A DNA stretch of 12,018 nt from the NCBI GenBank assembly GCA_003156615.1, contig PMHI01000297.1, positions 19,947-31,964 on the forward strand. The letters are read 5' to 3'. Positions within the stretch are counted from its first letter, which is position 1. Each line of letters opens with the position of its first letter. Under the pieces are notes generated by a model. It did no database searches, was not told the DNA's origin, and saw only the letters and a program-made list of their open reading frames with translations. This DNA is from Acidobacteriaceae bacterium. Its GTDB lineage: Bacteria > Acidobacteriota > Terriglobia > Terriglobales > SbA1. Made by a program: the position numbers and the translations under genes. Positions 1-7,509 of this stretch are shown piece by piece.

Positions 1-1941
1 CGCTCGATGCAGATTGCCGGCCTGCAGGCACCGAGGCTGATCATCGTCGGCGTTCTCCAGCCGCACTTCCACTTGTACTTTCCGCCGGACGCTCAGGTGA
101 TTTCCGCACCCGACGTCTGGATTGCGAATCGACTCGGCTATGACGCCGCCAACCGCATGGGCGTATCCATACGCGCCATAAGCAGGCTTCGTCCCGGAGT
201 TACGCTCGAGCAGGCTCAGGCCGAATCGGAAAAGGTGGCCGCTTCGGAACGCGCCCAGTTTCCTATTCTGGGAACGGCCGACTTCCACATCCGGGTTGAG
301 CCGATGCGCCAGCACATGATTGCCGAGGTCCGCCCGGCAATTCTCGCCCTCATGGGTTCAGTCATCTTTCTCCTGCTGGTCGCGTGTGCAAACGTCGCCA
401 ATCTTCTGCTCGTCCGTGCTTCGCTGCGCAATCGCGAGCTGGCGGTCCGTGCCGCGCTGGGAGCTAGTCGCTGGAGATTGATGTCGCCGATCATCGCCGA
501 AGCTGTCTGGCTCGCCGCCTTGGGGACCCTGGCTGGACTCGCGCTCGCCTGGGCCGGAATCAGGGAGCTGCGCTCGCTCGCGCCCGCCGATCTGCCGCGC
601 CTGGATACGATTACCATCGACCCATCGGTGCTCGCCTTCACCGCGCTGGCCGGACTCGCGGGGGCGATTCTCTTTGGCATGACCCCGGCGCTTCGCGCCT
701 CACGTCCGCGCCTTATGAACGTGCTGCGCGGCATCAGCCGCAACACCGGACTCGGCACCGGCAGCGTCATACGCAGCGCCGTCGTCACGGCGGAGGTCGC
801 GCTCTCGTTTGTTCTGCTGGTTGGCTCGGGGCTGATGTTCCGCAGTTTCCTCGACCTGCAGCGTATCGATCCCGGATTTGATTCGCGCAACCTCCTCACC
901 TTTGTCCTCAACGGCAATAACGGCGCCACTACGCCTGAGGCCAACGCAGCATTCATCCGTCAGGTAGAGCAGCGGCTAGGTTCCATTCCGGGAGTAAAGA
1001 ACGTCACCGGCTCTTTTCCTTTTCCGCTGGTGGGTGGATATAGTCCAATACGGTGGGGAAAAGAAGAGGCGCTCTCGGATCCGAGCAAGTTCCAGGCAGC
1101 CGATTTTCAGATCGTGACGCCGGGATATTTCGAGACCGTGCGCACGCCGCTGATTGCCGGCCGCACCTTCACGGATGCCGATAACACCACCGATCGCAGA
1201 CTGATCGTGATCGATGACGTTCTCGCAAAGAAGGCTTTTCCTGGAGAGTCTGCAGTGGGAAAGCGCATCCTCATCCGGCTTAGGACGCCTGAGCCAGAGC
1301 GGATGGAAATTATTGGTGTCGTCGGACACGTGAGGCAAACCTCACTGTCCGAACCTGGACGCGAGCAAATCTATTTCACTGACGGATACGGCGGACCCGG
1401 CGCTGTGAACTCCTGGGCGCTGCGCGTTGGCGGGAATCCCGCTGAATTCGAAAGCCAGGTGCGCGCCGCGATTAAGGACGTAAGCCCACAGTTGCTGGTC
1501 AGCGACCTGCAACCTGTGGACCAATTGTTGCTACACGCCCAATCTCAGACCACATTCTCACTACTCCTGATCGGCGTCTTCGCTGTTATCGCCGGAGTGC
1601 TGGCCGGAGTCGGACTGTATGGTGTGCTTTCGACCGCGGTGCGGCAACGCACACCGGAGATCGGTGTGCGCATGGCCCTCGGCGCCGGACGGCCCAGCAT
1701 CTTCCGACTCATCGTCGGTCAAGGCCTTCGTTTGAGCGCAATTGGAGTGATCATCGGGATCGTCGCTGCACTCCTACTCACGCGATTGATGACCACAATG
1801 CTGGTGGGGGTGAAGCCCACGGATCCGCTGACATTTGTTTCGATGGTGCTGCTCTTTCTTGTCATCGCGACAACATCCTCCTGGATCCCCGCAAACCGCG
1901 CCGCTGCGGTTGACCCAAACCAGGCGCTGAGAGAGGAATGA
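1..1941 (+). CDS. ADOP-type ABC transporter permease (MacB/FtsX family), 5'-partial
   Basis: Inner-membrane permease of the MacB/FtsX type, in the duplicated form common in Acidobacteriota (ADOP). The frame is open to the window edge, so the ATG at 7 is probably internal. Family members are usually about 800 residues or more, so roughly 150-220 N-terminal residues are missing. Counting from that ATG, the first FtsX-like unit has membrane segments near 112-137, 163-185 and 208-225, with the cytoplasmic motif RNRELAVRAALGASRWRL (142-159). A signal-anchor-like segment (258-280) starts the second unit. A periplasmic MacB_PCD-like domain (about 282-515) follows, then three segments (518-542, 568-592, 606-624) with the matching motif RQRTPEIGVRMALGAG (546-561). 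The C-terminus (ANRAAAVDPNQALREE) is typical. No ATPase gene is visible, so partner and substrate (peptide or drug export, or lipoprotein handling) are unknown. The family call is firm; the role is inferred. Confidence 0.93.
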   Translation, partial: RSMQIAGLQAPRLIIVGVLQPHFHLYFPPDAQVISAPDVWIANRLGYDAANRMGVSIRAISRLRPGVTLEQAQAESEKVAASERAQFPILGTADFHIRVEPMRQHMIAEVRPAILALMGSVIFLLLVACANVANLLLVRASLRNRELAVRAALGASRWRLMSPIIAEAVWLAALGTLAGLALAWAGIRELRSLAPADLPRLDTITIDPSVLAFTALAGLAGAILFGMTPALRASRPRLMNVLRGISRNTGLGTGSVIRSAVVTAEVALSFVLLVGSGLMFRSFLDLQRIDPGFDSRNLLTFVLNGNNGATTPEANAAFIRQVEQRLGSIPGVKNVTGSFPFPLVGGYSPIRWGKEEALSDPSKFQAADFQIVTPGYFETVRTPLIAGRTFTDADNTTDRRLIVIDDVLAKKAFPGESAVGKRILIRLRTPEPERMEIIGVVGHVRQTSLSEPGREQIYFTDGYGGPGAVNSWALRVGGNPAEFESQVRAAIKDVSPQLLVSDLQPVDQLLLHAQSQTTFSLLLIGVFAVIAGVLAGVGLYGVLSTAVRQRTPEIGVRMALGAGRPSIFRLIVGQGLRLSAIGVIIGIVAALLLTRLMTTMLVGVKPTDPLTFVSMVLLFLVIATTSSWIPANRAAAVDPNQALREE

Positions 1942-2085
1942 ATCCTTTTGCCATGGGCGCAAGCAGAACTCCCGCCAGCGACATGGCCAACTTCGCGACG
2001 CGCAGTTGAGTTCGACGAGGGCGGAATTCAAGGCCGGATAGGGCGTCCCGCTCCCATGCGCAACCGCGTTGGTCGAGGCGATGTA
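1942..2085. other. Convergent intergenic gap, permease versus kinase
   Basis: This 144-bp gap separates the 3' ends of the plus-strand permease and the minus-strand kinase. I looked for a bidirectional stem with flanking T/A runs and saw none that was convincing. No ORF with protein-like features is present on either strand. Confidence 0.5.
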
Positions 2086-5000
2086 TTAGGGTAATGGAAC
2101 AGCCGACGCGTGCTTTTGCAGCTTGGTTGCTTTCTGTGCGACGAGGTCAAATCCCTTGCCTCGGGCCTCGTTCTCAAGTGCGGCAACATGCGATTCCGCG
2201 AGGGTCCTTTGACCAGCTTTCATTTCAATTTCGCCGGCTGCCAGACGCGCCTCCAGCCCCACTCCGACATAGCCTCGTTTTCGGGCCTCGAAGACCACCG
2301 ACGCCAGCAGCTTTAGTGCAAGCGTTCGATCCGCGGAACTGGAAGCCGGTGTCAGACCCTGTACACGGGCTACAAGGATTTCATCGTCCAGGCGAAGTTC
2401 GAGGTTTTGGCTTTTGTTCGAAATTGCGCGGGCCTGCTCAGCCGCGTGCTGCGCGTCGTTAAATTTTCCCTGCGCCATAAGCGCGTAGGCGAGGGTATTC
2501 CATGCGAGAGCTTCGTCGTCTGAGGCCTTTTCCTTCTGAAAGTCTTCGATCGCCTGGCGGGCAACGGCTTCCGATTCAGAGGGACTGCGGCCTTCCTCCA
2601 GCGACAACTGGGCAAACAGCACCTGCGTTTCGGCGAGCGTAACTTTATCTCCAGCCGCCTTTCGAAGCGCCAGGCATTCCTCGAGCGATTTGCGTGCACC
2701 TGCGAAGTCGCCTTCAGCCAGCAGAACCTCGCCGATACTATAAAGGGCGAATCCTGACGACCGTTGATCTCCATTTCGTGTCCATTCCTTTAACGATTCT
2801 TCGAACCCACGTTCGGCAGCAGGCAGATCTCCGCGTAGCTCCTGGACGTTCGCCTCGTTGAAGCCGACGGTCGCCATAGATCCCGAATCCCCCGCGGCGC
2901 GGTCCAGTTCCAAGGCCTCTTCGTAGAGCTTTATCGCAGCCGACAGATCACCCTCAGCCATCACGTCGTTGGCGAGATTACCGGTGACCTTGCCGAGGCT
3001 GGCCGTGTCGCCAAGCCGGCGATAGATGGCCCGCGAATCGCGATACATCCTTTCCGCCGCGCGCACATCTCCCATGTCGTAAAGCAGCCCTAGCGCATTC
3101 AGGGCGCCGGCCACTCCGCCCTCATGTCCCAGGCTTCGGCACATATCCAGAGCCTGCCGGTCCAGTTGAACTGCTCCTGGTAAATCGGAATCCGCGATGG
3201 CATCGGCCCAATAACGCAGCGCCCTGGCCTCTCCCGCCCGGTCGCCTGCGGCAGCGTACGTGTCGCGCGCTTCCCGGCACGCATCTACCGCCTGCTGTAT
3301 TTGCCCGAGATACCGAGAAACGCGGCATTGTTGATAGAGAGCAAAAGCCACCACCAGATTCGAACCCTGTTCACGCCCTTTTTGGAGTGCTCGATTCAGC
3401 GATTCTTGGGCGGCCAGGTAGTCGGATTTGCCATACCACCCGTCCGCTTCTTGCAGATCAATGCGAGGGTCAGCGGAGCCGGGTGGGCGCAGTTTTCGCA
3501 AAGCTGCCACCGTGGTTAGCGCATCGTTCGGTTTCGAACCGCCGTATTGCGCGCCTGCCAGACGTAATCCGTAATCGAGATTGTCGGGAAACAGAATGAA
3601 CAGCGAGCGGTACACGTCAATGGCTTTTTCGAACTCGTGATTGGCCGAGCGGTACTCGCCCTCAACCAGTAACCGGTATTCGCGCGAGAGGTTCCCGGAG
3701 AGCTGGAACGCCTGCTTCGCTTCTTCTTGCGCCTTCTTGTCATAGCCGAGTGCGGTCCAAGCATCCGCGAGCGACATGTGAGACAGTGGATACTTGGGCT
3801 CGGCCGACACCGCTTCCTGCAGCAGATCGCGCGCCGCGAGGGCATCGAACACCCGCAGTTTCGCCAAACCTTCTGCATAAAGGCGCGCGGCTTCCCGGTT
3901 ATCCGGTAACGACGCGCGCACGCTCATGGCGTCAGCGGAGGAAACAGCTCCCACCTCCAGTTTTTCCCTCAGGCGCGCCCCCACCTGTGAAACCAGATCG
4001 AAGAGGTCATCTTCGTTGCCTTGGGCCGAGACCTCGGCGATGGTCTCTCCGGCCACCGCGTCTTGCACTCGCAGGTCGAGGCGAATGGCACCGGTCGACT
4101 TCCCTCCCAAACTGGTGTACGAGCCCAGCACTACAACGTCGGTACCCAACCTCCTGTGCAAGCGCGCCAACGTGTCTTTGGAAAGGCTCCCTGCGTCAGG
4201 AAACTGCAGATCCAGCTTGGTGCGGGCAACATCCTCGCCGGAAACCAGACGCAGCTTTTCTCCTGCGGCCAATTCGGTGTTCAACATCTCGGCGAGGCCG
4301 GTAGAAAGCCATGCATCTTCCGCTCGTCCGGACAGATTCCTGAGCCCAAGCACGGCGACGGAGCGGCGTGACACGTTGGCGGCAACCGGCGGCGGGATGC
4401 GGCGAGCCCGCATTACTTCATATGAAACGATGAGCGTCACCGCTAACGCGCCGGCAACAGCAGCGACAGCAACCAGCCAAAGTCTGCGGCGTGAGGCCAG
4501 AGTCGCTGGTACCCATCTCACAATTGTGCGCTTTACACCCCGGCTGAGATGGATGTGCGCCTCAACCGCTCCTAAATCAGACAGCATCTCGGCGGCCGAC
4601 TGATAACGCGTCTCACGATCCTTGGCAAGCGACTTATTAATGATGCCAACAAATTCGGCAGCAAGACCGGGACTCACGCTTGCCAGGGGCGCAGGATCAC
4701 GATTCAGGATGGCGTCGAAGACCGTAGCTACCGCCCTTCCGGCAAAGGCACGCTGGCCGCTGACCATCTCGTATAGAACGGCGCCAAAGCTGAACAGATC
4801 GGTTCGGGTGTCCAGATCTTCGCCACGTGCTTGCTCCGGCGACATGTAGGCGACTGTCCCGATGGCGGTGCCGGGGCTGGTCAATTGTTCGTCGAATTCT
4901 GCGCCGGGTGCACTCGAAGCCACGATGCCGGTTCCGCGCCTGCGTCCGGGAGCAAGCTTCGCCAGTCCGAAGTCCAGTATTTTGGCGTCGCCGCGCCGAC

Positions 5001-5664
5001 TGACGAATATGTTAGCCGGCTTGATATCGCGATGAATGATGCCCTGCGAGTGGGCGGCCTCGAGTCCCGCCCCTATTTGAATCGCCACCCGCAGAACTGT
5101 TGCCGTGTCCATGGGCCGAGAATCTATGAGGTGCTTCAGGGTCTGCCCATCCAGATACTCCATGGCGATGAAGGCTTGGCCTTCCGATTCGTCGATGTCA
5201 TAAATCGTGCAGATATTGGGGTGGTTCAGAGAACTCGCCGCGCGGGCTTCGCGCCGGAATCGCTCGAGCGCATTAGCTTCGTGAGCAAGCTCCTTGGGGA
5301 GAAACTTGAGGGCGACCGAGCGGCCAAGTCTTGTGTCTCGAGCGCGGTAAACCACGCCCATTCCTCCGCCGCCTAGCTTCTCGACAATGCGGTAATGCGA
5401 CACGGTTTTGCCCACAACTGCCGCATCGCTTTTGTCGTTTGAAGGAATCCGCTCGTAAGCAACTTGAAGGGCGGCGATTTCCAGCGCTGGAGCCTCAATG
5501 AACCCCTCCGCCCGCTGGTCATAGCCGAGAAGAGATTCTACGTCGTGGAGCAAGTCAAGGTCAGAGCCACACTCAGTCTTCAGAAATGCGGCTCGCGTGC
5601 TCTCGTCATGCTCCAGCGCAGAGTGGTAAAGCTGCTCTACACGACGCGCCCGTTCAGCATCCAT
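2086..5664 (-). CDS. Transmembrane Ser/Thr protein kinase with TolB-like domain and TPR array
   Basis: A 1192-residue PknB/Hanks-type kinase. Residues 1-75 form the short N-terminal module often found in acidobacterial kinases (LYHSALE, ESLLGYD). The kinase domain spans about 91-370: glycine loop LGGGGMGVVY (97-106), Lys120 in VALK, HRDIKPAN (211-218) with catalytic Asp213, DFG (231-233), and SPEQ (275-278) in place of APE. It therefore looks catalytically complete. The activation segment is long and Ser/Thr/Gly-rich (about 234-274). One membrane helix (about 395-417) follows, then a TolB-N/FlgO-like domain (about 433-570, starting RSVAVLGL). About a dozen TPR repeats run from about 590 to 1085, many with GD-LxxA-xxYxEAL spacing. 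The kinase should face the cytoplasm and the TPRs the periplasm. The ATG lies inside the end of a sigma-factor stub (11-bp overlap), and a purine-rich GGGGAAAAGGGCG precedes it, so translational coupling is likely. Substrates are unknown. Confidence 0.95.
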   Translation of the reverse strand: MDAERARRVEQLYHSALEHDESTRAAFLKTECGSDLDLLHDVESLLGYDQRAEGFIEAPALEIAALQVAYERIPSNDKSDAAVVGKTVSHYRIVEKLGGGGMGVVYRARDTRLGRSVALKFLPKELAHEANALERFRREARAASSLNHPNICTIYDIDESEGQAFIAMEYLDGQTLKHLIDSRPMDTATVLRVAIQIGAGLEAAHSQGIIHRDIKPANIFVSRRGDAKILDFGLAKLAPGRRRGTGIVASSAPGAEFDEQLTSPGTAIGTVAYMSPEQARGEDLDTRTDLFSFGAVLYEMVSGQRAFAGRAVATVFDAILNRDPAPLASVSPGLAAEFVGIINKSLAKDRETRYQSAAEMLSDLGAVEAHIHLSRGVKRTIVRWVPATLASRRRLWLVAVAAVAGALAVTLIVSYEVMRARRIPPPVAANVSRRSVAVLGLRNLSGRAEDAWLSTGLAEMLNTELAAGEKLRLVSGEDVARTKLDLQFPDAGSLSKDTLARLHRRLGTDVVVLGSYTSLGGKSTGAIRLDLRVQDAVAGETIAEVSAQGNEDDLFDLVSQVGARLREKLEVGAVSSADAMSVRASLPDNREAARLYAEGLAKLRVFDALAARDLLQEAVSAEPKYPLSHMSLADAWTALGYDKKAQEEAKQAFQLSGNLSREYRLLVEGEYRSANHEFEKAIDVYRSLFILFPDNLDYGLRLAGAQYGGSKPNDALTTVAALRKLRPPGSADPRIDLQEADGWYGKSDYLAAQESLNRALQKGREQGSNLVVAFALYQQCRVSRYLGQIQQAVDACREARDTYAAAGDRAGEARALRYWADAIADSDLPGAVQLDRQALDMCRSLGHEGGVAGALNALGLLYDMGDVRAAERMYRDSRAIYRRLGDTASLGKVTGNLANDVMAEGDLSAAIKLYEEALELDRAAGDSGSMATVGFNEANVQELRGDLPAAERGFEESLKEWTRNGDQRSSGFALYSIGEVLLAEGDFAGARKSLEECLALRKAAGDKVTLAETQVLFAQLSLEEGRSPSESEAVARQAIEDFQKEKASDDEALAWNTLAYALMAQGKFNDAQHAAEQARAISNKSQNLELRLDDEILVARVQGLTPASSSADRTLALKLLASVVFEARKRGYVGVGLEARLAAGEIEMKAGQRTLAESHVAALENEARGKGFDLVAQKATKLQKHASAVPLP

Positions 5665-5830
5665 CGCCCTTTTCCCCGTTTATCGCGCGCAGCAGCCACG
5701 CTTTGGCAAATCTCCAGTCGCGCTTAACGGTCACAGGAGATATCTTCCGAGCCTCGGCGGCTTCCTCGACCTCCAGGCCGCCAAAAAACCGCAGTTCCAC
5801 CACTTTTGATACCGAGTGCGTAGGGTGCGT
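5654..5830 (-). pseudogene. C-terminal remnant of an ECF sigma factor (region 4 only)
   Basis: Translating the minus strand from 5830 gives 58 codons and then TGA at 5656-5654. From about 5803 the peptide reads VVELRFFGGLEVEEAAEA, RKISPVTVKRDWRFAKAWLL, RAI, which is the sigma region 4 helix-turn-helix of the ECF family that normally precedes acidobacterial Ser/Thr kinases (proteins of about 185-200 residues). Regions 2 and 3 are absent: immediately upstream, in the same frame, is the TGA stop (5833-5831) of the S41 protease. No good start or Shine-Dalgarno site is visible; GTG codons at 5803 and 5800 are the only near-candidates. The stop codon overlaps the kinase ATG by 11 bp, the usual coupled arrangement, so this end of the gene is in its ancestral place. 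I call it a truncated gene. A region-4-only peptide, or a readthrough extension of the protease, is possible but less likely. Confidence 0.85.
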
Positions 5831-7207
5831 TCAATGCTCTTTGTCCTTGGTGACCAATTTCTCAGCGGCCAGTTTTTCCGCGGTGGTCAAGGCGTCAGCA
5901 GCGCTGACCTTCACATCTGGTTCCACGCCTTTTCCTTCCCAGTCACCTTTCGTCACGGGGTTGATCGGCCGGCCGAAGGGAACACCAATTGTGAAGTGAT
6001 CTCCCGCGGGCATGCCTCGCACGGGATGGGCGCCGCCGCCTGTCGTTTCGCCCACGATGGTGGCGCGCTTTTGCGTCTTCAAATCGAAGGTAAATTCCTC
6101 CCCTCCCGAAAAGGTTTCGTGCGAAGTGAGTACGTAGACGGGCTGATCGATAAAGCGTGGCCCCGGAATCCAGGGAAGTGTCCAGTACTGGTGGGTCTCG
6201 TTGTCGTGGCGGTTGGTGAGATCGTTGATATGGGTTGGCTCCCGGAACAGATAGGAAACCATGAAATCGACCATACTGGGATCGCCGCCATGATTTTCGC
6301 GCAGGTCAAAGATCAGGGCGTCGGTATGCGCCACAAAGTTCATTGCGGCCACGACAGTAGGTCCGCAGAGGTTCGGGTCAGCAAAGGCACCGAACTTGAT
6401 GTAGCCGACATTGTGATTGAGGATCTCAACCTTGGAGAAACTGCAGTTGTCATGTTCCAGCATGGTGCGGAACCTTGCTTCATCAGCCGGGCTCGGCTGG
6501 CGTGGCTCATCAGAGGAGCCGGACTGGGTGGGCAAGATGAAGGGTTCGTATCCGACAAAAAGATGCCGATCCTGGCTGACAGCGCGCAGATCACGCAAGA
6601 GCGCATCAGCGAATTCATTGCCGTCCACAATCGAATTGTAATCGCCGTGCTTCTGATGGTCACGGATGGCCTGGATCATGTTCGCCGCAACATCGGGATA
6701 CACGTAATACTCGGTCAACCGCTCGCTGATGGCATCAATCGTTTTCTGCCGAGTGGCTTCATCCAAGCGAATGTCGTCAAGTTTCGCGCCGGGCGGCATG
6801 GCACGGATGCCAATCCGCTTTACCCGTGGTGGTGTAGTGCTGGCAAGCTGCAGGACTCCGTAGGCATCGATGTTATCTCCGCGCCCGTGAACAAGAAATG
6901 AGAGCTTATCTGGGGTGCTATTCACAATGGAGACGAGTGTAAAACCGCCGGTCTGGCTGCTAAAAGAAGTCAAATGGTCTGCACTGTTTTCCGGATCGTA
7001 TGCCTTTACATAGGCGGCGATCCGGTCGTGCTCCCCGCTATTAAATGCATCGAGGAACGCCCGAAGCGTACGACCTGCCGGAGTATCCGGAATGCTTACG
7101 TCCCCGCGAGCCCCAAGCGGCAGGATGGCAACTACAAAGACAAAACATAGGCAAGCTCTGACAACGGTGCTACTTCGCCTTTCGGGCGCAGGAGATTGAC
7201 GGAGCAT
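5831..7207 (-). CDS. Secreted S41-family serine protease (IRBP/tricorn-like)
   Basis: The predicted product is 458 residues from the second of two adjacent ATGs (7207), chosen because GGAGG sits 5 nt upstream. The frame extends to 7264, but the extra residues are not protease-like. A signal peptide covers about 1-35 (Arg-rich start, then hydrophobic CLCFVFVVAILPL, cleavage near GARG/D). A small NTF2-like segment, DTPAGRTLRAFLDAFNSGEH onward (about 41-140), is followed by the S41 N-terminal helical region (about 150-225, with ISERLTEYYVYPDVA). The catalytic core then has DRHLFVGY (about 213-220), DLRENHGG (301-308), SHETFSGGEE (362-371, likely nucleophile Ser367) and VGETTGGG (385-392). The protein ends normally at about KDKEH. 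It probably cleaves peptides in the periplasm or outside the cell. The gene runs straight into the sigma stub and then the kinase with no room for a promoter, so the two may be co-transcribed. Specificity is unknown. Confidence 0.92.
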   Translation of the reverse strand: MLRQSPAPERRSSTVVRACLCFVFVVAILPLGARGDVSIPDTPAGRTLRAFLDAFNSGEHDRIAAYVKAYDPENSADHLTSFSSQTGGFTLVSIVNSTPDKLSFLVHGRGDNIDAYGVLQLASTTPPRVKRIGIRAMPPGAKLDDIRLDEATRQKTIDAISERLTEYYVYPDVAANMIQAIRDHQKHGDYNSIVDGNEFADALLRDLRAVSQDRHLFVGYEPFILPTQSGSSDEPRQPSPADEARFRTMLEHDNCSFSKVEILNHNVGYIKFGAFADPNLCGPTVVAAMNFVAHTDALIFDLRENHGGDPSMVDFMVSYLFREPTHINDLTNRHDNETHQYWTLPWIPGPRFIDQPVYVLTSHETFSGGEEFTFDLKTQKRATIVGETTGGGAHPVRGMPAGDHFTIGVPFGRPINPVTKGDWEGKGVEPDVKVSAADALTTAEKLAAEKLVTKDKEH

Positions 7208-7210
7208 CAT

Positions 7211-7217
7211 GTCCTCC
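7211..7217 (-). promoter_or_regulatory. Ribosome binding site of the S41 protease
   Basis: On the minus strand GGAGGAC is followed by ATGATG. Spacing is 2 nt to the first ATG (7210) and 5 nt to the second (7207). The site supports a start here and argues against the in-frame codon at 7264, which would add 19 residues that mask the signal peptide. Confidence 0.75.
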
Positions 7218-7509
7218 GAGCATCGGTAGAAACAGCCGCATCCATTCGCTGTTATTAGCGGCACATTCTAGCACTCGCTTCGCGAAAAATCGATCGCTGC
7301 AACACAGCTAACCCAGCTGAGGAAGCGGAAGCATTGGGCCCTATTGAAGGTGAAAACCGAAGCCAAGCAAGGTGTCACGCCGGACATCACAAGGTCCTTA
7401 ATAAGACCCCGGAGCTGCGGTATTGCTTTACAGAGTGACACTTTCTTTATAGAGAACTGAACGCATGCGAGCAAGCTAAGAGGTCGAGTGGAGCTAGCGG
7501 CAGGCAGGG
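7218..7509. other. Intergenic region upstream of the S41 protease
   Basis: About 290 bp separate the M19 homologue's stop from the S41 leader. On the minus strand, TAGAAT near 7266-7271 is a possible -10 box for the protease gene, with no convincing -35 at the right distance. A second AT-rich patch, TATAAAGAAAGTG, lies near 7439-7451. The minus-strand frame 7268-7474 (68 codons) matches nothing I recognise. The missing front of the sigma factor is not here either. No strong terminator follows the M19 gene. Confidence 0.4.

Noticed and set aside
216..956. 246-codon minus-strand frame opposite the permease
   Set aside because: Arg/Ser/Ala-rich composition without motifs, fully antisense to conserved FtsX-type sequence.
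4831..5376. 181-codon plus-strand frame opposite the kinase domain
   Set aside because: It overlaps the glycine-loop, HRD and DFG coding sequence of an intact kinase and shows no family features.
5816..6901. 361-codon open frame on the plus strand opposite the S41 protease
   Set aside because: It is antisense to a gene with clear catalytic motifs, has no domain signature of its own, and long antisense frames are expected at this GC content.
7265..7474. Missing N-terminal half of the sigma factor upstream of the S41 gene
   Set aside because: No sigma region 2 motif in the minus-strand frame 7268-7474, and none noticed elsewhere in this interval.
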